This document shows positions 46,684-58,303 of a stretch of DNA of 64,000 nucleotides, piece after piece (position 1 is the first letter of the stretch; each line of letters starts with the position of its first letter). The DNA comes from Triticum aestivum (Eukaryota; Streptophyta; Magnoliopsida; Poales; Poaceae): contig NC_057804.1 in the NCBI RefSeq assembly GCF_018294505.1, forward strand, positions 249,792,156 through 249,856,155, given 5' to 3'. The notes under the pieces were generated by a model that did not search any database, was not told where the DNA came from, and saw only the letters and a list, made by a program, of their open reading frames with translations. A program made the position numbers and the translations under genes.

Positions 46684-47979
46684 TAAATAAGAATCTCATC
46701 CCGAGATTCAAGCATAGGGTAAGATGAAGGGGGGGCGCAAACGAACACAATCTTCACGATCCAGGTTGCACTTCATAAGAACGTTGACTCGATCACCATC
46801 TTTGTCTCGATGTCTTGCTCTAGGGACTCCAACCAACATGACAACGAGAGGAAAAGGAAAACTCTAGAAGGATCGATCTTCTCGAGGAACGAGCAACTCA
46901 GGATCAACTCGCAGAATGAGACATAGCAAAATCTCTTGAGCTGAGACACGAAGCACCCATCTAGAGGGATGGAGTGGAACAGATGACAAGGGTTCACTAG
47001 GTAGACAACAATTCCACACTTAAAAGGGTGGTGAACGGTTGTCAACGTAGCAAGGATTTGATTTTCCATGATACCAAAACGAGATATCTTAGAGGAGGTG
47101 ACTCGTAGAATATATCCCCCTTAAGTGGCAAAAGAATTACCTTTGATTCAGAGATCATTGAAACTTTTTATACCAGCCTAAGGCAAATCACAATCGATTA
47201 TTTGGAGGAGTTCGGTAGAATGACATACTCGGACTAGTATGGATGATGTGGATTAACTTGTTGAAAACAACACAAGGGATGATTTTAGTAACTGGGGAGA
47301 AGCTCAACAGTAGAGAGTGGGTCCACTGTTTGAAAAGTTATAGCCTAACCGAAGAAAACTGGGATCAATCCCAATTAGTGCCGGTGCTAACACCTAGCGC
47401 TTGTGCGTGCTCTCAAGAACTTAGGCATTTCCATATTCATTAAGGTTTTACCAATATCCGTGTCAAGGATCCTGGCAACACAACGTACTACCATGATGAA
47501 TATCGGTGGAAGATGCAGCTGCAAAGGAAGATAACACCTTCTCAGACTTTACGTTGACTATGCCAAGGAAACAAAATCTGGAGGATCGACCGAGAGACAT
47601 TTAGCACTCCGCTTCTAATGTTCTCCTTGATGTGCTAGCATAATCCATTCGTAGATATGGTTTGGTATCTAGAACATCAGGTAAAAGGTCAGACTTTGGA
47701 AACACAAAAAATCCATAAGGAACAACTAGGGGGTAAATCCTATGAAGTCCTTATGGGGAGGTTACCAACTTCCTCAATCAAGATACTTCAACAATAGGTC
47801 TTCCGGCTGGGTGTGTTGGCCACGACATCCACTTTGCCGGGTTACAGAGAGACCAATATAGTAGTTCTTGGGAATTATCCCAACCATCATATCTGCCTGA
47901 GATTCAGATCTGGTTGGGGTCAGGACATTCCAGACTCATCAAGTATAGAAAGAAAAATGAAAGTTTGCAACACAAATCG
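46684..47979 (-). other. LARD1 internal region, 3' part
   Basis: No intact frame. Around 46770-47000 the minus strand has weak similarity to the end of gypsy pol (CFVSQLKRF as the VSQLK-like string). I cannot support a full integrase. The rest is decayed. Confidence 0.35.
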
Positions 47980-48130
47980 ACGAGATGACGTTGCGAGATT
48001 CTCGGGGAATGAACTACGATAGCAAGCTCCAAAATATGAGTTGGTTCTGCTACATACATGTGAACATGTTGTCCAAGACAAGCATGACCATGTAGTAGTC
48101 TTATAATAAAACACTACCGAGTTCATGTGG
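47980..48130 (-). pseudogene. RNase H remnant in LARD1
   Basis: Read on the minus strand, GAACTCGGTAGTGTTTTATT (48106-48125 region) and later TTGGAGCTTGCTATCGTAGT align with the gypsy RNase H core coding for GLGCVLMQ and LELAAVVHALK. The frame is broken in between. It lies downstream of the RT remnant, in the normal pol order. The match is from memory of the family's conserved DNA and protein pattern. Confidence 0.5.
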
Positions 48131-48506
48131 GGAACCATCATCAAGGATTTTGAAGTCTTTACGCGCGCTAGACTTCTTTTCCTTGAACAAAGCAATCAGT
48201 GGCTTAGTGTGCTACGAAGTTCATATGGAACGAAGATGATCAGTTTAACAGACCACAGATTACTTTGCACGTGCATGACTGACTTGGGATGATTTCGGAG
48301 GAGGTAAAACAAGCCTTCTCAAACTCAAGGCGGCAACTTGCATCAAATGCACATGAATTAGAGGGACTCACTTCTTTCGTCCAAACATATGCTTCACGAA
48401 CGGGTCATGAAGATAATGCTTATAAAAGTTTCCAATACTAGCTGGATGTTCAACACAGATCATGAAGAAGATAACAATGTTGCTGATGGGCTCAACAACA
48501 ATTCAT

Positions 48507-48734
48507 TCAGGTTTCCATATAATTGGAGTTCCACAATTGTGTGAACACGGTGATAGCGTTGGTCAGACCAAAGGATGTAATGGTGTATGCTCGAGGACAC
48601 AACCACAAGTAAGACAACATTACAACCATCGTTGGTTCTGATTTGATTTGATGGTAACCCACACTCAAATCAAAGCTTCGGTAAGAAAATAGATCGAACA
48701 ATTGACCACGAGGATCAATCAATGAATATATCAT
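48507..48734 (-). pseudogene. Reverse transcriptase remnant in LARD1
   Basis: A 75-codon minus-strand frame contains FDLSVGYHQIKSEP and ITSFGLTNAITVF. These correspond to the Ty3/gypsy RT motifs DLxSGYHQI and SFGLTNAPxxF, at the expected spacing of about 30 residues. The catalytic DD segment that should follow is not visible. This shows that the LARD internal region derives at least partly from an autonomous gypsy pol. It is too decayed to encode an enzyme. Confidence 0.7.
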
Positions 48735-50534
48735 CCTTCTTCAACACACACTCACACAAAGATATCCCTTGAAATGAGCTAGGTGAGTTAAGCTTTTATC
48801 CTCCAACTCTCCAAGTTGTTGTTTAGCTTAACCAACTAGCTCAGGGTATCCGACACAGATGCTTGGAGAAAGGGTGGTTTATAGGAAACCAACTTGACCA
48901 CGAGCTCAACATAGCGGTCAGGTGACAACCTGGTGATACTTCCGAGAAGATGTTCGGAAAATCACGAACCACCGATATGCTATTAAGTTCGAGAACAATC
49001 TTGCTTTCCAGGGCAAGACGAGATGATCAAATAAGCAAGGGATTGGCATAGCCCTAACTCATTGATCGAAAGGTGCACCAAAATAAGGACTAGGTAGCAC
49101 GATCTATCTTACAATGATGATTTAAGAACCAACACGCTAAGAATGAAATTATTGTCCTTTAACTACCAAGCAACAGAGTTGCTAGGAGTATTGATTTCAC
49201 ACATCATAGTTCATATGTTGGCATTGCGGTTGCAAGAACACGGGAGCCGAGAAATGAATAATGAGGGCGAGAGGTATCACTATATCAAGAATTCATGAGA
49301 GATGCTGTAATTCTCATGACACTCTTGACATAAAGATGGTAACACTCCAAGGTAGAGCAGAGCAAAAGCTAGATTGGCATTTTGGTATGTGGTATACAAC
49401 AGCTTTGACCCAATCCTAAATATGGATGAGGTTCTAGAGTTTGTTTCTCCTAGTCATTCCAGAATAGAATGGCTTGACAGACCACAAGAATAATAGGCAT
49501 CGACGAACAAATGCACACATACTCTAGACTATCGATTGATAGACGGGGGTCAGAATACAACTAAAGAGGGACAACTCAAGGAACATATAACTTTCTGAGT
49601 TATGGATGCATAGGTTAGTATGTCGAGTCAAATTCAACATATTTCTTCCGGATAACCCATGCTGAAGGTAGAACTGGCAGATTCACAATATAGAATGGAG
49701 AACTCATCAAGAGAACTCTGGTTGTGATCTTTTGGTTCAAAAGAACTCCTTGCCAAGAATGTTTCATGGTATTTGGAAGAACGATATACCACAGACCTCG
49801 AGGACTATCGCAAAGGTTACTAATATCCTAAAGGAACTAGCAAACACTATCAACATGAGTAAGTAGGGTGAATCTCGGGTTCAAAACCCAGGAGTAGAAT
49901 ACCTACTACTAAGTGGCATCACGGGACGCTTTTGAGAATAATGGCCAGAATCATCACACTGGGAACGCAAAACATGGTTCGATTACTAGGTGGCAGTCTA
50001 AGACACCTAGGGTCATAATAATAACTCCAACGTATATTTCAAGGCAACAGAGTACCTCAACTCACCGAATAGTGTGGTTAATCTGGCCTAAAGGGACATC
50101 GAAATGGGAGAAAGGGATTTTGCAATTGCTTCAGACTATTTAGAAACCTGGGATGACTTGGACAGCATAACGACTGTAAATGCTCAAAAAGATTTGAGAC
50201 ATCCTGCAATATGGTGGCATAACCACTCGATCATTATAATATCAAGGTCTTGAGATCAACTATGAATACACGGAAGTAGTAGGAACCGCACTGAAGCTTA
50301 GAACCATCAATCCAATAGGCCTACGGATTAGTAACACGTGATCCTGATAGAAAGATGAGAAGCCTAGTTCTTAATCCCCATAGAAGAAAAGAGGTTGACT
50401 CAGATCAGAAGGGCATGAGGTAATGGAGTAAAAAGAGCCTTATGTTCCATCCCACAATCAATTCCCTTATATAACTAAAGAATTTCTGGACTCAACTTCG
50501 ACCAGTTTGGCTTGGTAATCCTACAGGCAGTCAG
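48735..50534 (-). other. LARD1 internal region, 5' part
   Basis: The region where gag and protease should lie. I find no zinc knuckle, protease triad or open frame longer than about 75 codons on either strand. Confidence 0.5.
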
Positions 50535-50546
50535 GCTCTGATACCA
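50535..50546 (-). other. Primer-binding site of LARD1, tRNA-Met type
   Basis: The minus strand reads TGGTATCAGAGC, a perfect match to the plant initiator tRNA-Met primer site, four bases from the 5' LTR border at 50551. Confidence 0.9.
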
Positions 50547-50550
50547 AAGC

Positions 50551-53500
50551 TGTCAGGACCCCGATCCAATGCCACACCGATCTAGCATGTAACACCTCAC
50601 ATCACTTTGTGGCCTCACGCACGGTATTCACACGGGTGTCGCCTTACCAGGCCCGGGAACGTATGCGGCTTTTGGCTCACGTATAGTGTCGCTAGCATCC
50701 ATATGACAAAGAACCCGGGCTGACATGACTAGTCGTGAACCCAAAGTGGCGCTAACTTACAGGGACAGGCATACATGACCCAACAACGAACATGTCGGTC
50801 AACAGCGAGTGAATCCGGGCTGTAGCAGCTGGGCTAGCAGGACTCCAGAGAATCTGGGCTGTAGCAGGCTAACAGGACTCCGGTAGACACCACGTGACAT
50901 TTCCCCGAAGGTACAGACACAGGAACGAAGAAGGACACATGCCGGCCAGCCAAAGTGTTACGGAGCAGTAGCAAGCTACCATGGCTCAGTGGAAGCACTA
51001 GGAGACATTTCCCGGTAAGAGAGGCTACCAAGGATAAACAACTAGGTTGTCAGATCCCACACATACCAAGCATTTCAACAACATACACACAATATGCTCG
51101 ATATGTGCAAATACAACATGGCATCACAACATGACTCTACGACTCAAGTATTTATTAAATAGGCTCCGAGGAGCGAGATATTACAAACATGGGTCTCATG
51201 ACCCAGCATTCAGAGCACACAAGTCAAGCACAAGCGGAAGCTTAACATAGCTGAGTACAGACATCTACAAATGAAAAAGGCTGAGATGCCTGTCTATCTA
51301 CCAGATCCTGCCGAGGGCACAAGATCGTAGTTGAGGTAACAAGCTAAACATCGAAGTCCATGTGGAACTACTCGCGAGACTAAAGTCTCTTTGCAAAAAC
51401 ATAAATTAAGCAACGTGAGTACAAATGTACCCAGCAAGAGTTACATTAGAACTAACTACATATGCACCAGTATCAACAAAGGGGATGGTGGGGTTTAACT
51501 GCAGCAAGCCAGCTTTGACTCAGTGGCTAACCTGAACGACGACTGCAAGTAACTCTTTTGAGGTGGCGCACACGAGTCCACATATTCACCATATCAATAC
51601 ACCACTATGGATCCGCTATCGTCTCCCTACGAGAATGCCATCCATAGCACTCACGCTTATCTTGCGTATTTTAGAGTATCCACTTTCACTTGTCTATGAA
51701 CTGTACAGGCAACCCAGAAGTCCTTTTTCGCGGCACGGCTATTCGAATAGATCATATTAACCCTGCAAGGGTGTACTTCTTCACACACGCTCTCGCCACT
51801 TACCGCCATGTACACCTCGTGTATCTCGACAACCTTCAAGCGGAAGCCTGGCGAGGGAGTCGGCCACGACCTGACTAACCACACAAGTCTCTCGTCCAAG
51901 TTTATCGCCTATTCGGGTTCCATCCGCAAGGAGAACCGGCCGGGGTGTCGCTCACGGCCCCAAACGATGTGTGCAGGCTTCCCAAGTCCACCATCCGGGT
52001 GCCACTTGGTACACCGGGCGACTATGCCTAGTCTGTCCCAAGCCCACCTGTACCGGGTGACACTTGGTAGACTACTAACACTACCTACAAACACCAAAAA
52101 CTAGTTGCGACTCCTGGACAGAGATCAGGTTGATTAATAAGTCGAGAGGGGCACTTAAGCATTCCAATGCGTGGTAGTAGCTGTTCATGGATCACAAACA
52201 CAGAACTCAGTTCCTACGGATGGCTTCAATGAGACAACCCACCATGTACTCCTACATGGCCTCTCACCGCTACCTTTACCAAATCGTGTTCACACACTTA
52301 GCTCTCAACAGTAGGACATGTTCACACACCTCCGTTTCATCCCCGATGAATCAGACCTGACTCAACTCTAAGCAATAGCAGGCATGACAACAAGCTTGAA
52401 TGAGTAGGCACATCAGGGCACAAACAACTCCTACTCATGCTAGTGGGTTTCATCTATTTACTGTGGCAATGACAGGTCATGTAGAGGAAAGGGGTTCAAC
52501 TACCGCAACATGTAACCGTTGAATCGTTGTTGTCCTAATGCAGTAAAAGAGAGCAGGAGCGAGAGGGTGGGATTGTATCGGAATGAACAAGGGGGTTTTG
52601 CTTGCCTGGCACTTCTAAAGATAATATAGTTCTTCATAGGTGTCATCGAACTCATCGTCGGAACCACGTCTACTGAGGGGGAACAAACACCGGCAAACAA
52701 GGAAGAACACAATCAATGCAATGCACAATATGATGCATGATCATGACATGGAAATATGCTATGGTTTGAGCTAATGCAACTAGCAACAAGTTAAATGAAG
52801 TTGATTTGAATCCAAGATTCAAATCTAAACTCCATATGTGAAGGTTTAAATGCCATTATATGATTTGTGCTAAACAACAGCTATATGTTGTTCTAACAAG
52901 CATGAAAATGATACAGATGGATATATTAGATTTTTCTGATCATTTTTCATATATAACTTATTTCATTCTGAGTTACGGTTGATTTTCTATGATATTTAGA
53001 AGTTTAAGCCTTTTCTGGATTTTCTAAATAAATAGAATTAAACTAATTCCAGAAAAGGGATTACTACGTCAGCCTGACGTCAGCATGAGGTAAGCGAGTC
53101 AACGGGGCAGCCCGGGTCAAACTAACCAGTGGGTCCCGTGTGTTAGTGGCTAAGTAAACTAACCTCGTTTGATTAGCACTAATCTAGGTTAAACTAATTA
53201 AGTTTTAAACCTAAACTAGATTAATTTGTCGAGTGGGGCCCGCAAGTTAGTGAGAGAGAGGGGGGAGTCAAACCGGGCAGTGGGGTCAACCCACGCCGGT
53301 CAACGGGTCAACGGTCGCCGGCGTTTAGCCGCCTGCGAGTCCTGACGTGGCGGTGTGCTGCGGGATTCGCCTACAGGGTGTCGTTTTGCGCGCGAAGCAC
53401 ATCTACGGGATGCAGACGATCATCCGCATCCAACCGTGGTGGTGGCGCGGCCGGGGAGTGGCCGGAGTGGCACCGGCGACGAGCTCGGCGGCGGCCGAAG

Positions 53501-54690
53501 CTCGATCGAGCTCGGGCTCGTTGCTGCAGTAGCCTAGACGGGGCGGCGCTAGCACCTACGGCTCCTACACGATGCGGGGAGTGCAATGGGCACGACGTCC
53601 GGACCATTAGATGGCCGAAAACACGTCGGCGACGAGCACAGGCGGCGATGCATGCGGACGAGCTTGAGGCGGCGCGTACGGTGCACTAGAGCGAGAACGG
53701 AGAGGGGGAGAAGGGTCAGTGGCTCAGTGCGAGTGCAGGGGAGCGAACGGCGAGCTCGGGGAGGGGCTGGTGAGGTCGTGCGGCTGCTAGCGATCTCGGG
53801 GCTGAGGCACCGAAGATGGAGGGGCAGAGGGTGATGCAGGGCGTCCAGCGTCAGGCGGCTCGGTGAGGAGGAAGAGAGGGATTGGCCGGAGCTCTTGGGC
53901 AGCTCCAGGGGCGAGGGAGAGGCGGTGGTGTCGACTACGGCGGCGGCGGCTTACAGGCGCGTCGGTCGTAGCGGGAGAGGACGAGGGAAAGGGCAAAGGT
54001 GGGGAGAGTGGTGTCCAGGGGGTCGAGGCGGCGCCAAGGAGAAGACGCGAGGCGTCGCAGTGGCCAGGCGACGTTGGCAGGCAGCCTGGTAACGTGGCGC
54101 CCGCGCGCGCGCCGTGTGTTGTCCCTCCTCTGCCTACTGGCAGAGGTTGGGGATGACTCGCACCAGGCCAGGTGGGCTGGGCCAGCACAGGTGAGGCCCA
54201 GGTGGGCTTGGTGGGCGCCAGGTAAGTTCCAGGTGAGCCTTTGTTCTTTTCCTATTATTTCCATTTTCTATTTTCTGTAATTGTGTTTGGCTTTAATAAA
54301 AATGCCAGGGCATTTCCCAAAATCATGAAACTGCTCAATGTCACTATTTGGAATATTTCCAACAGCAAACATTCCAGCTTGTGATTATTTGAGAATTTAA
54401 AATATTATTTAGCAATTAAATGCCCAAATGCAAATACCATATGATTTAATTCAAAAATCCAGAATGGCCTAGAAAAATGTGCACCATTTTTGGGAGAGGT
54501 TCTAGACCAATCCAAAAATAATGAACTTTTCTGAAGAGCATTTTGGGTTCATTGAGAATATTTTTAAGTTGAACCTGGTATTTTTAGGGGGGTGCTGGGG
54601 TTTGTTGATCCCCATTTCAGGTTTAAGAGAAATTAAACATGATGCAACAACTAACTAGTTCAAGTGCATAGCATGGCTAGGGACGTGACA
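50551..54690 (-). repeat. 5' LTR of LARD1
   Basis: Direct repeat of 42525-46671 with the same ends. The stem-loop is at 51417-51432. Length differs from the partner by seven bases, one small indel being the ATATGATAGT/ATAGT difference near 42660. Confidence 0.93.
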
Positions 54691-56217
54691 CAGCACCTCA
54701 TGCCGAGGAATCAGACCCGTTGGAGGTGGCGGCTGATATACGAAGGGCCGTCGCAGATGAAGCCATAGAGCTTGCCGCTGCTGAGGGACAGGATTTCACT
54801 AAGGGGGATGTGCAGGGTTCCCTGGCGGTGAAGGAGCATCCCGGCAGGGGGAGTGGCTGTCGACGTGAAGATCGCTCTTCAGACCATGGGTCCACTTCCT
54901 GTCAACGGGGCCGTTGCTGAGATCCTGCTATCCTCCTCGAGCATGCTGGCCATGGTGCTGTCGCCACCCGGAGCTGGAGTCCCCGGCCTGTGTGTGATGA
55001 CGAATGCCGAGCTTGATGAGGAGCTTCAACGTATCCTGGCACCGCTTTATCAGGGAGCCGGAGAGGCCGATGACTCAGCTGCCGTCGCCATGGATTTTTC
55101 CTCCATGGAATCTATTGTGGCGGGCATGAATGAGATGCAGGCCTGACACAATTAAATGTGGCTGGCGCTCAAGGAGCAGCATGAATCTGTCGACGGGATG
55201 AACCAGAACCTGAAGGATAAAGGCCTGGAGCTACACGCATGGCATGACAAGCAATTAAAGGTGCTCTTGAGGCGGCAAGAGACGCTCCAGATGACGCGGG
55301 AGGACATCATGGCTCACGAGGCGGGCTTGGTGGACCGTAAGGCATCCCTGGACGCTAGAGTGCGAGAGATCTCCCTCTGAGAGGAGAAGCCCGAAGCCAT
55401 TCTTCGCGCCAAAGATGACGATCTGGATGCTCTTTCCGCTAGCGCACCAAGGATCTAGAGGACAAGCATGGAGCGACCCTAGACGCAGTTTCCACTCACT
55501 CTGCTGCCCGATTGAAGAAGCTCACTAATGACCTGGCTGCCGCGTCCGCCGCCAAGACTGATCTTGACCGGCAGGTGTCTAAACTGGCAGAAGATCTTGT
55601 TGGGAGCGCCAAAGAGCTGGAAGCTCTTAAGGAAGAAGCATGGAAGGCGGAGACTCTCCTAGCTGACATCCAGTCATAGCTTTCTTCCAAGACTCAGAGC
55701 CTTGAAACCGCCAACGGCAGCATCTCTGACATGAAGGCAAGGATTGGCACATTGGAGCGCTCGGCGGAGTCACTAGAGTCCCGCCAACAGTTGATGTCCA
55801 AGGATTTGGACACCGCCAAGCATCTCCGGGAGGATGCTGAGGACAAGCTGAAGAATCAGGTCAATCTGAGCAACCTCTGGATCAAGAGCCTGGTTGACAT
55901 GGCCGAGCGTCTCAGTGCTCAAGCTATGGTGATGGGTATGGACGGGCCAGTCTTCTCGGTTAGCAAGCAAGGGGCCCCAAGCGTTAAGCTGGGAATCTTC
56001 TTCAATGAGAGTGCACGAAGAAGGGAGGGTCGAGCGCTTCGCGACCGAGTCCTGGAAGCTTTCCTATAACGCCCTCTTCATGGTCTTGAGAAATATCGCT
56101 TGCCGCCATCCAGACCTCGACCTTGATGACGGAATCAAGAAGCCGCCACCGGGTCTCGATGTTGTAGCTGCCAAGGAGAAAGCTGCGTCATGGGCTGACA
56201 GGCTTCTCCATGTTTGA
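54691..56217 (+). pseudogene. Antisense aORF, part 3 (coiled-coil and C-terminus)
   Basis: Frames resume after LARD1 with an Ala/Glu-rich piece (EVAADIRRAVADEAIEL). Next come an acidic stretch (about 54853-55145), a long coiled-coil (55156-55720; WLALKEQHESVDGMNQNL and ETLQMTREDIMAHEAGL), MKARIGTLERSAESLE (55731) and a C-terminal block (KLSYNALFMVLRNIACRHPD… ADRLLHV) ending in TGA at 56217. The homologous copy has an equivalent end (AFSRVFSYLQDRDPHFDFD). At least four stops or shifts occur. The role is unknown; the architecture (PF04195, then coiled-coil) suggests a structural or interaction protein rather than an enzyme. Confidence 0.7.
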
Positions 56218-57390
56218 ATCGCTTCATCTGGCCACCGAACCAAGTATTGGGTCGCTATTGCTTTTGTGTTGCCTATAATGAAACATGACGTACATTTTGT
56301 GTTTAGTCATTTTGTCTCTGACGTTTGTGCGAAACCGATATTCCTAGCTGAATTTTACACGCGTGTTTATCCCTTTGAGCCCTGTACATTTGCGTTTGTA
56401 TGATCGACCCCTATGTATGCTTTGGATGCCTGTCGGTATCATATTGTCGCGATTGTCGTAAGGGTCTGGCCCTTATCAGTCATCTTGGTGTGGATGCGTC
56501 CCGTCAGGTTTTTCCCAGGTAGTTCTCGGTGCAGCCTCTCATCTTGGGAGCATTGCTCTCGGTAGGACGATGGAGCAACCAAAGAAGCTAACAAAGGTTC
56601 CATCACACGAGGGTTTTCACAATACAAACGTTCGCTAGAGTTAAGGGATATACGACCACAAAATTCTCTAATGCATCAATCAAGAAGTGATAATGTAAAC
56701 TTAGATTTTGTTCTGAGCTTCTTTCCCCTTTGCCAGGCCGTGCGCGCCAGGTGCGCCCGCGACACTTGGCGGAGCAGGAGTCAATCAGGTGGTTTCTTCA
56801 TTTCCGGAAGGGACTGATATGCATTTCATGCGGCTAGCAGGCATCAGGGCATAGTGCCGGACTTCTCTGGCCCCCCTCCTTTCTGTTCTCTCCTTTTGGG
56901 TCAGTCCAGTGGCCGCCGATGCATGGGTCCTGCCAATGCAGGCAGCCTCACCGAAATACACTCGCCAGGGCACGGACTCATACCAGTGCTTCGCTCAGGA
57001 TTACCCAAAATAGGAGAAATACTGGACCGAGCGTCGTGTGGTAATACTCGACATTGACGACACCGGGACTAAAGCGTTTTGACAACTGACGAAGGCAAGG
57101 GACATGGAGGAGGGAGCTTGCGCCCGCACGTTTCGTGCCCTTCCTCTGAATGGTGCCCGAATGATGGGTACACCATGCGGGCCGCCGGGACGGGTCTCTT
57201 TCCACCAGTTGAGATCTTCCCTATAGTTGTGGCTATGGTGAGGCGCGGAGACCAACAATGTTGTGTGGGGCTAGCCCCGCTTTGCTTTTGCATCTTCGTG
57301 GGTGCCATGGTCGATGGCATCACCAAAGATGCAGATGGCGATGAAGACGACGCTCTACTCACACCTTCAGGTTCGCGCAAGCGATCCCCC
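56218..57390 (-). other. Tat-like element: remaining internal region
   Basis: 1.17 kb between the antisense gene's end and the primer site. In a full minus-strand gypsy element gag-pol would lie here. No gag, RT, RNase H or integrase motif is visible on either strand, so gag-pol is deleted or was never present. The 57060-57390 segment looks like the element's untranslated leader. Confidence 0.55.
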
Positions 57391-57404
57391 TACCTGGTGC
57401 GCCA
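57391..57404 (-). other. Primer-binding site of Tat-like element
   Basis: The minus strand reads TGGCGCACCAGGTA, starting with the TGG required to pair with a tRNA CCA end, four bases from the LTR border at 57409. The cognate tRNA was not identified. Confidence 0.65.
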
Positions 57405-57408
57405 AAGA

Positions 57409-57548
57409 TGTCACGGGAAACCACGGCCACCTATGGGACCAGGACGGCCCCTTGCTGGTTCGGCAGTGGGGAGTCACATTGCACAAAGAGCAGACGAACG
57501 TGAGGCAGCACAACAGAGATCACACGGGCAGTTTTACCTAGGTTCGGG
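57409..57548 (-). repeat. Truncated 5' LTR of Tat-like element
   Basis: Begins TGTCACGGGAAACCACGG and matches 21222-21358 at about 85 percent (CCACCTATGGGACCAGGACG is identical in both), then loses similarity after CTAGGTTCGGG. The TATA and the 5' part are missing. Confidence 0.75.
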
Positions 57549-58303
57549 TGAAAGATCTTTATTGGATTTGTTTTTCATCACCAGCACATCGAGGTGAAAG
57601 ATGTGCAGGTTTAGTGGGTCCTCTTGCGTTTTCACTGACATGTGGGACCGCATGTGAGCAAACAGACGATGGGCTATGCGCGTCCGCGGGCTGGCTGAGA
57701 AGAGAGATAGAGGAGAGCTGAGCACGGACTTTAGGAAATTTGTTCTACGTACCTCGATATAGGCTCGATATAGTGGGGTGGCATGGTCCATAACTAGCAT
57801 TCACGTCTAGCAGTACGGCACACATCACCCAGACGAGTCCCATCCGACACCAATTTTCTTGGAGTCCGTGCTACAGCCATCTCTTCTCCCTCCTGTTTTT
57901 CTCAGCCATCACGCGGTGGGCGGGGTGGGGGTTTGCCGATAGTTGGTTTGCTCAACTGCGGTCCCACTTGTAAGTGAAAATGCAACACCGCACACATTCC
58001 CCCTTGAGCGGCATGCCGGACCAACTATGTGGGGGTGCGACGCGAACACAACAGGCTTTTCCTTTTGAACTCGTAACTGGTAAAATTTGGTTCTGCTCCA
58101 TGGCGCGACCAATTGATAGAAAATAACGATTTTGCCTAGAGTAATGAGAAGTTTGGTTATGGCCCGTTCATGCATGGAGTACGTACGAAAATTATGAAGT
58201 TAATGCGAAAGGTAAGATAATTACTAGTTGTACCATATACTACTACATGGATTTGATGGAAAGATAAAAATACATAGGGATCCATCAACGACATCCTCAC
58301 GCC
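57549..58303. other. Low-copy-looking spacer
   Basis: No LTR, TIR or coding signature found. It lies downstream of the minus-strand gene fragment and may hold its 3' flank. Confidence 0.4.

Larger units (their letters stand above)
42525..54690 (-). mobile_element. Complete LARD (LARD1), minus strand
   Basis: A 12,166-base element with LTRs of 4147 and 4140 bases and a 3879-base internal region. It is flanked by perfect duplications CAGCA (42520-42524 and 54691-54695). The primer site (50535-50546) and polypurine tract (46672-46683) read on the minus strand. The LTRs differ at about 5 percent over the first 150 bases by eye. The internal region keeps decayed pol pieces (see 47980 and 48507). 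The solo LTR at 12571-16756 belongs to the same family. Confidence 0.94.

Noticed and set aside
57079..57597. 172-codon plus-strand frame across the primer site and truncated LTR
   Set aside because: It spans the leader, primer site and LTR border, which are functional non-coding parts of the retroelement.
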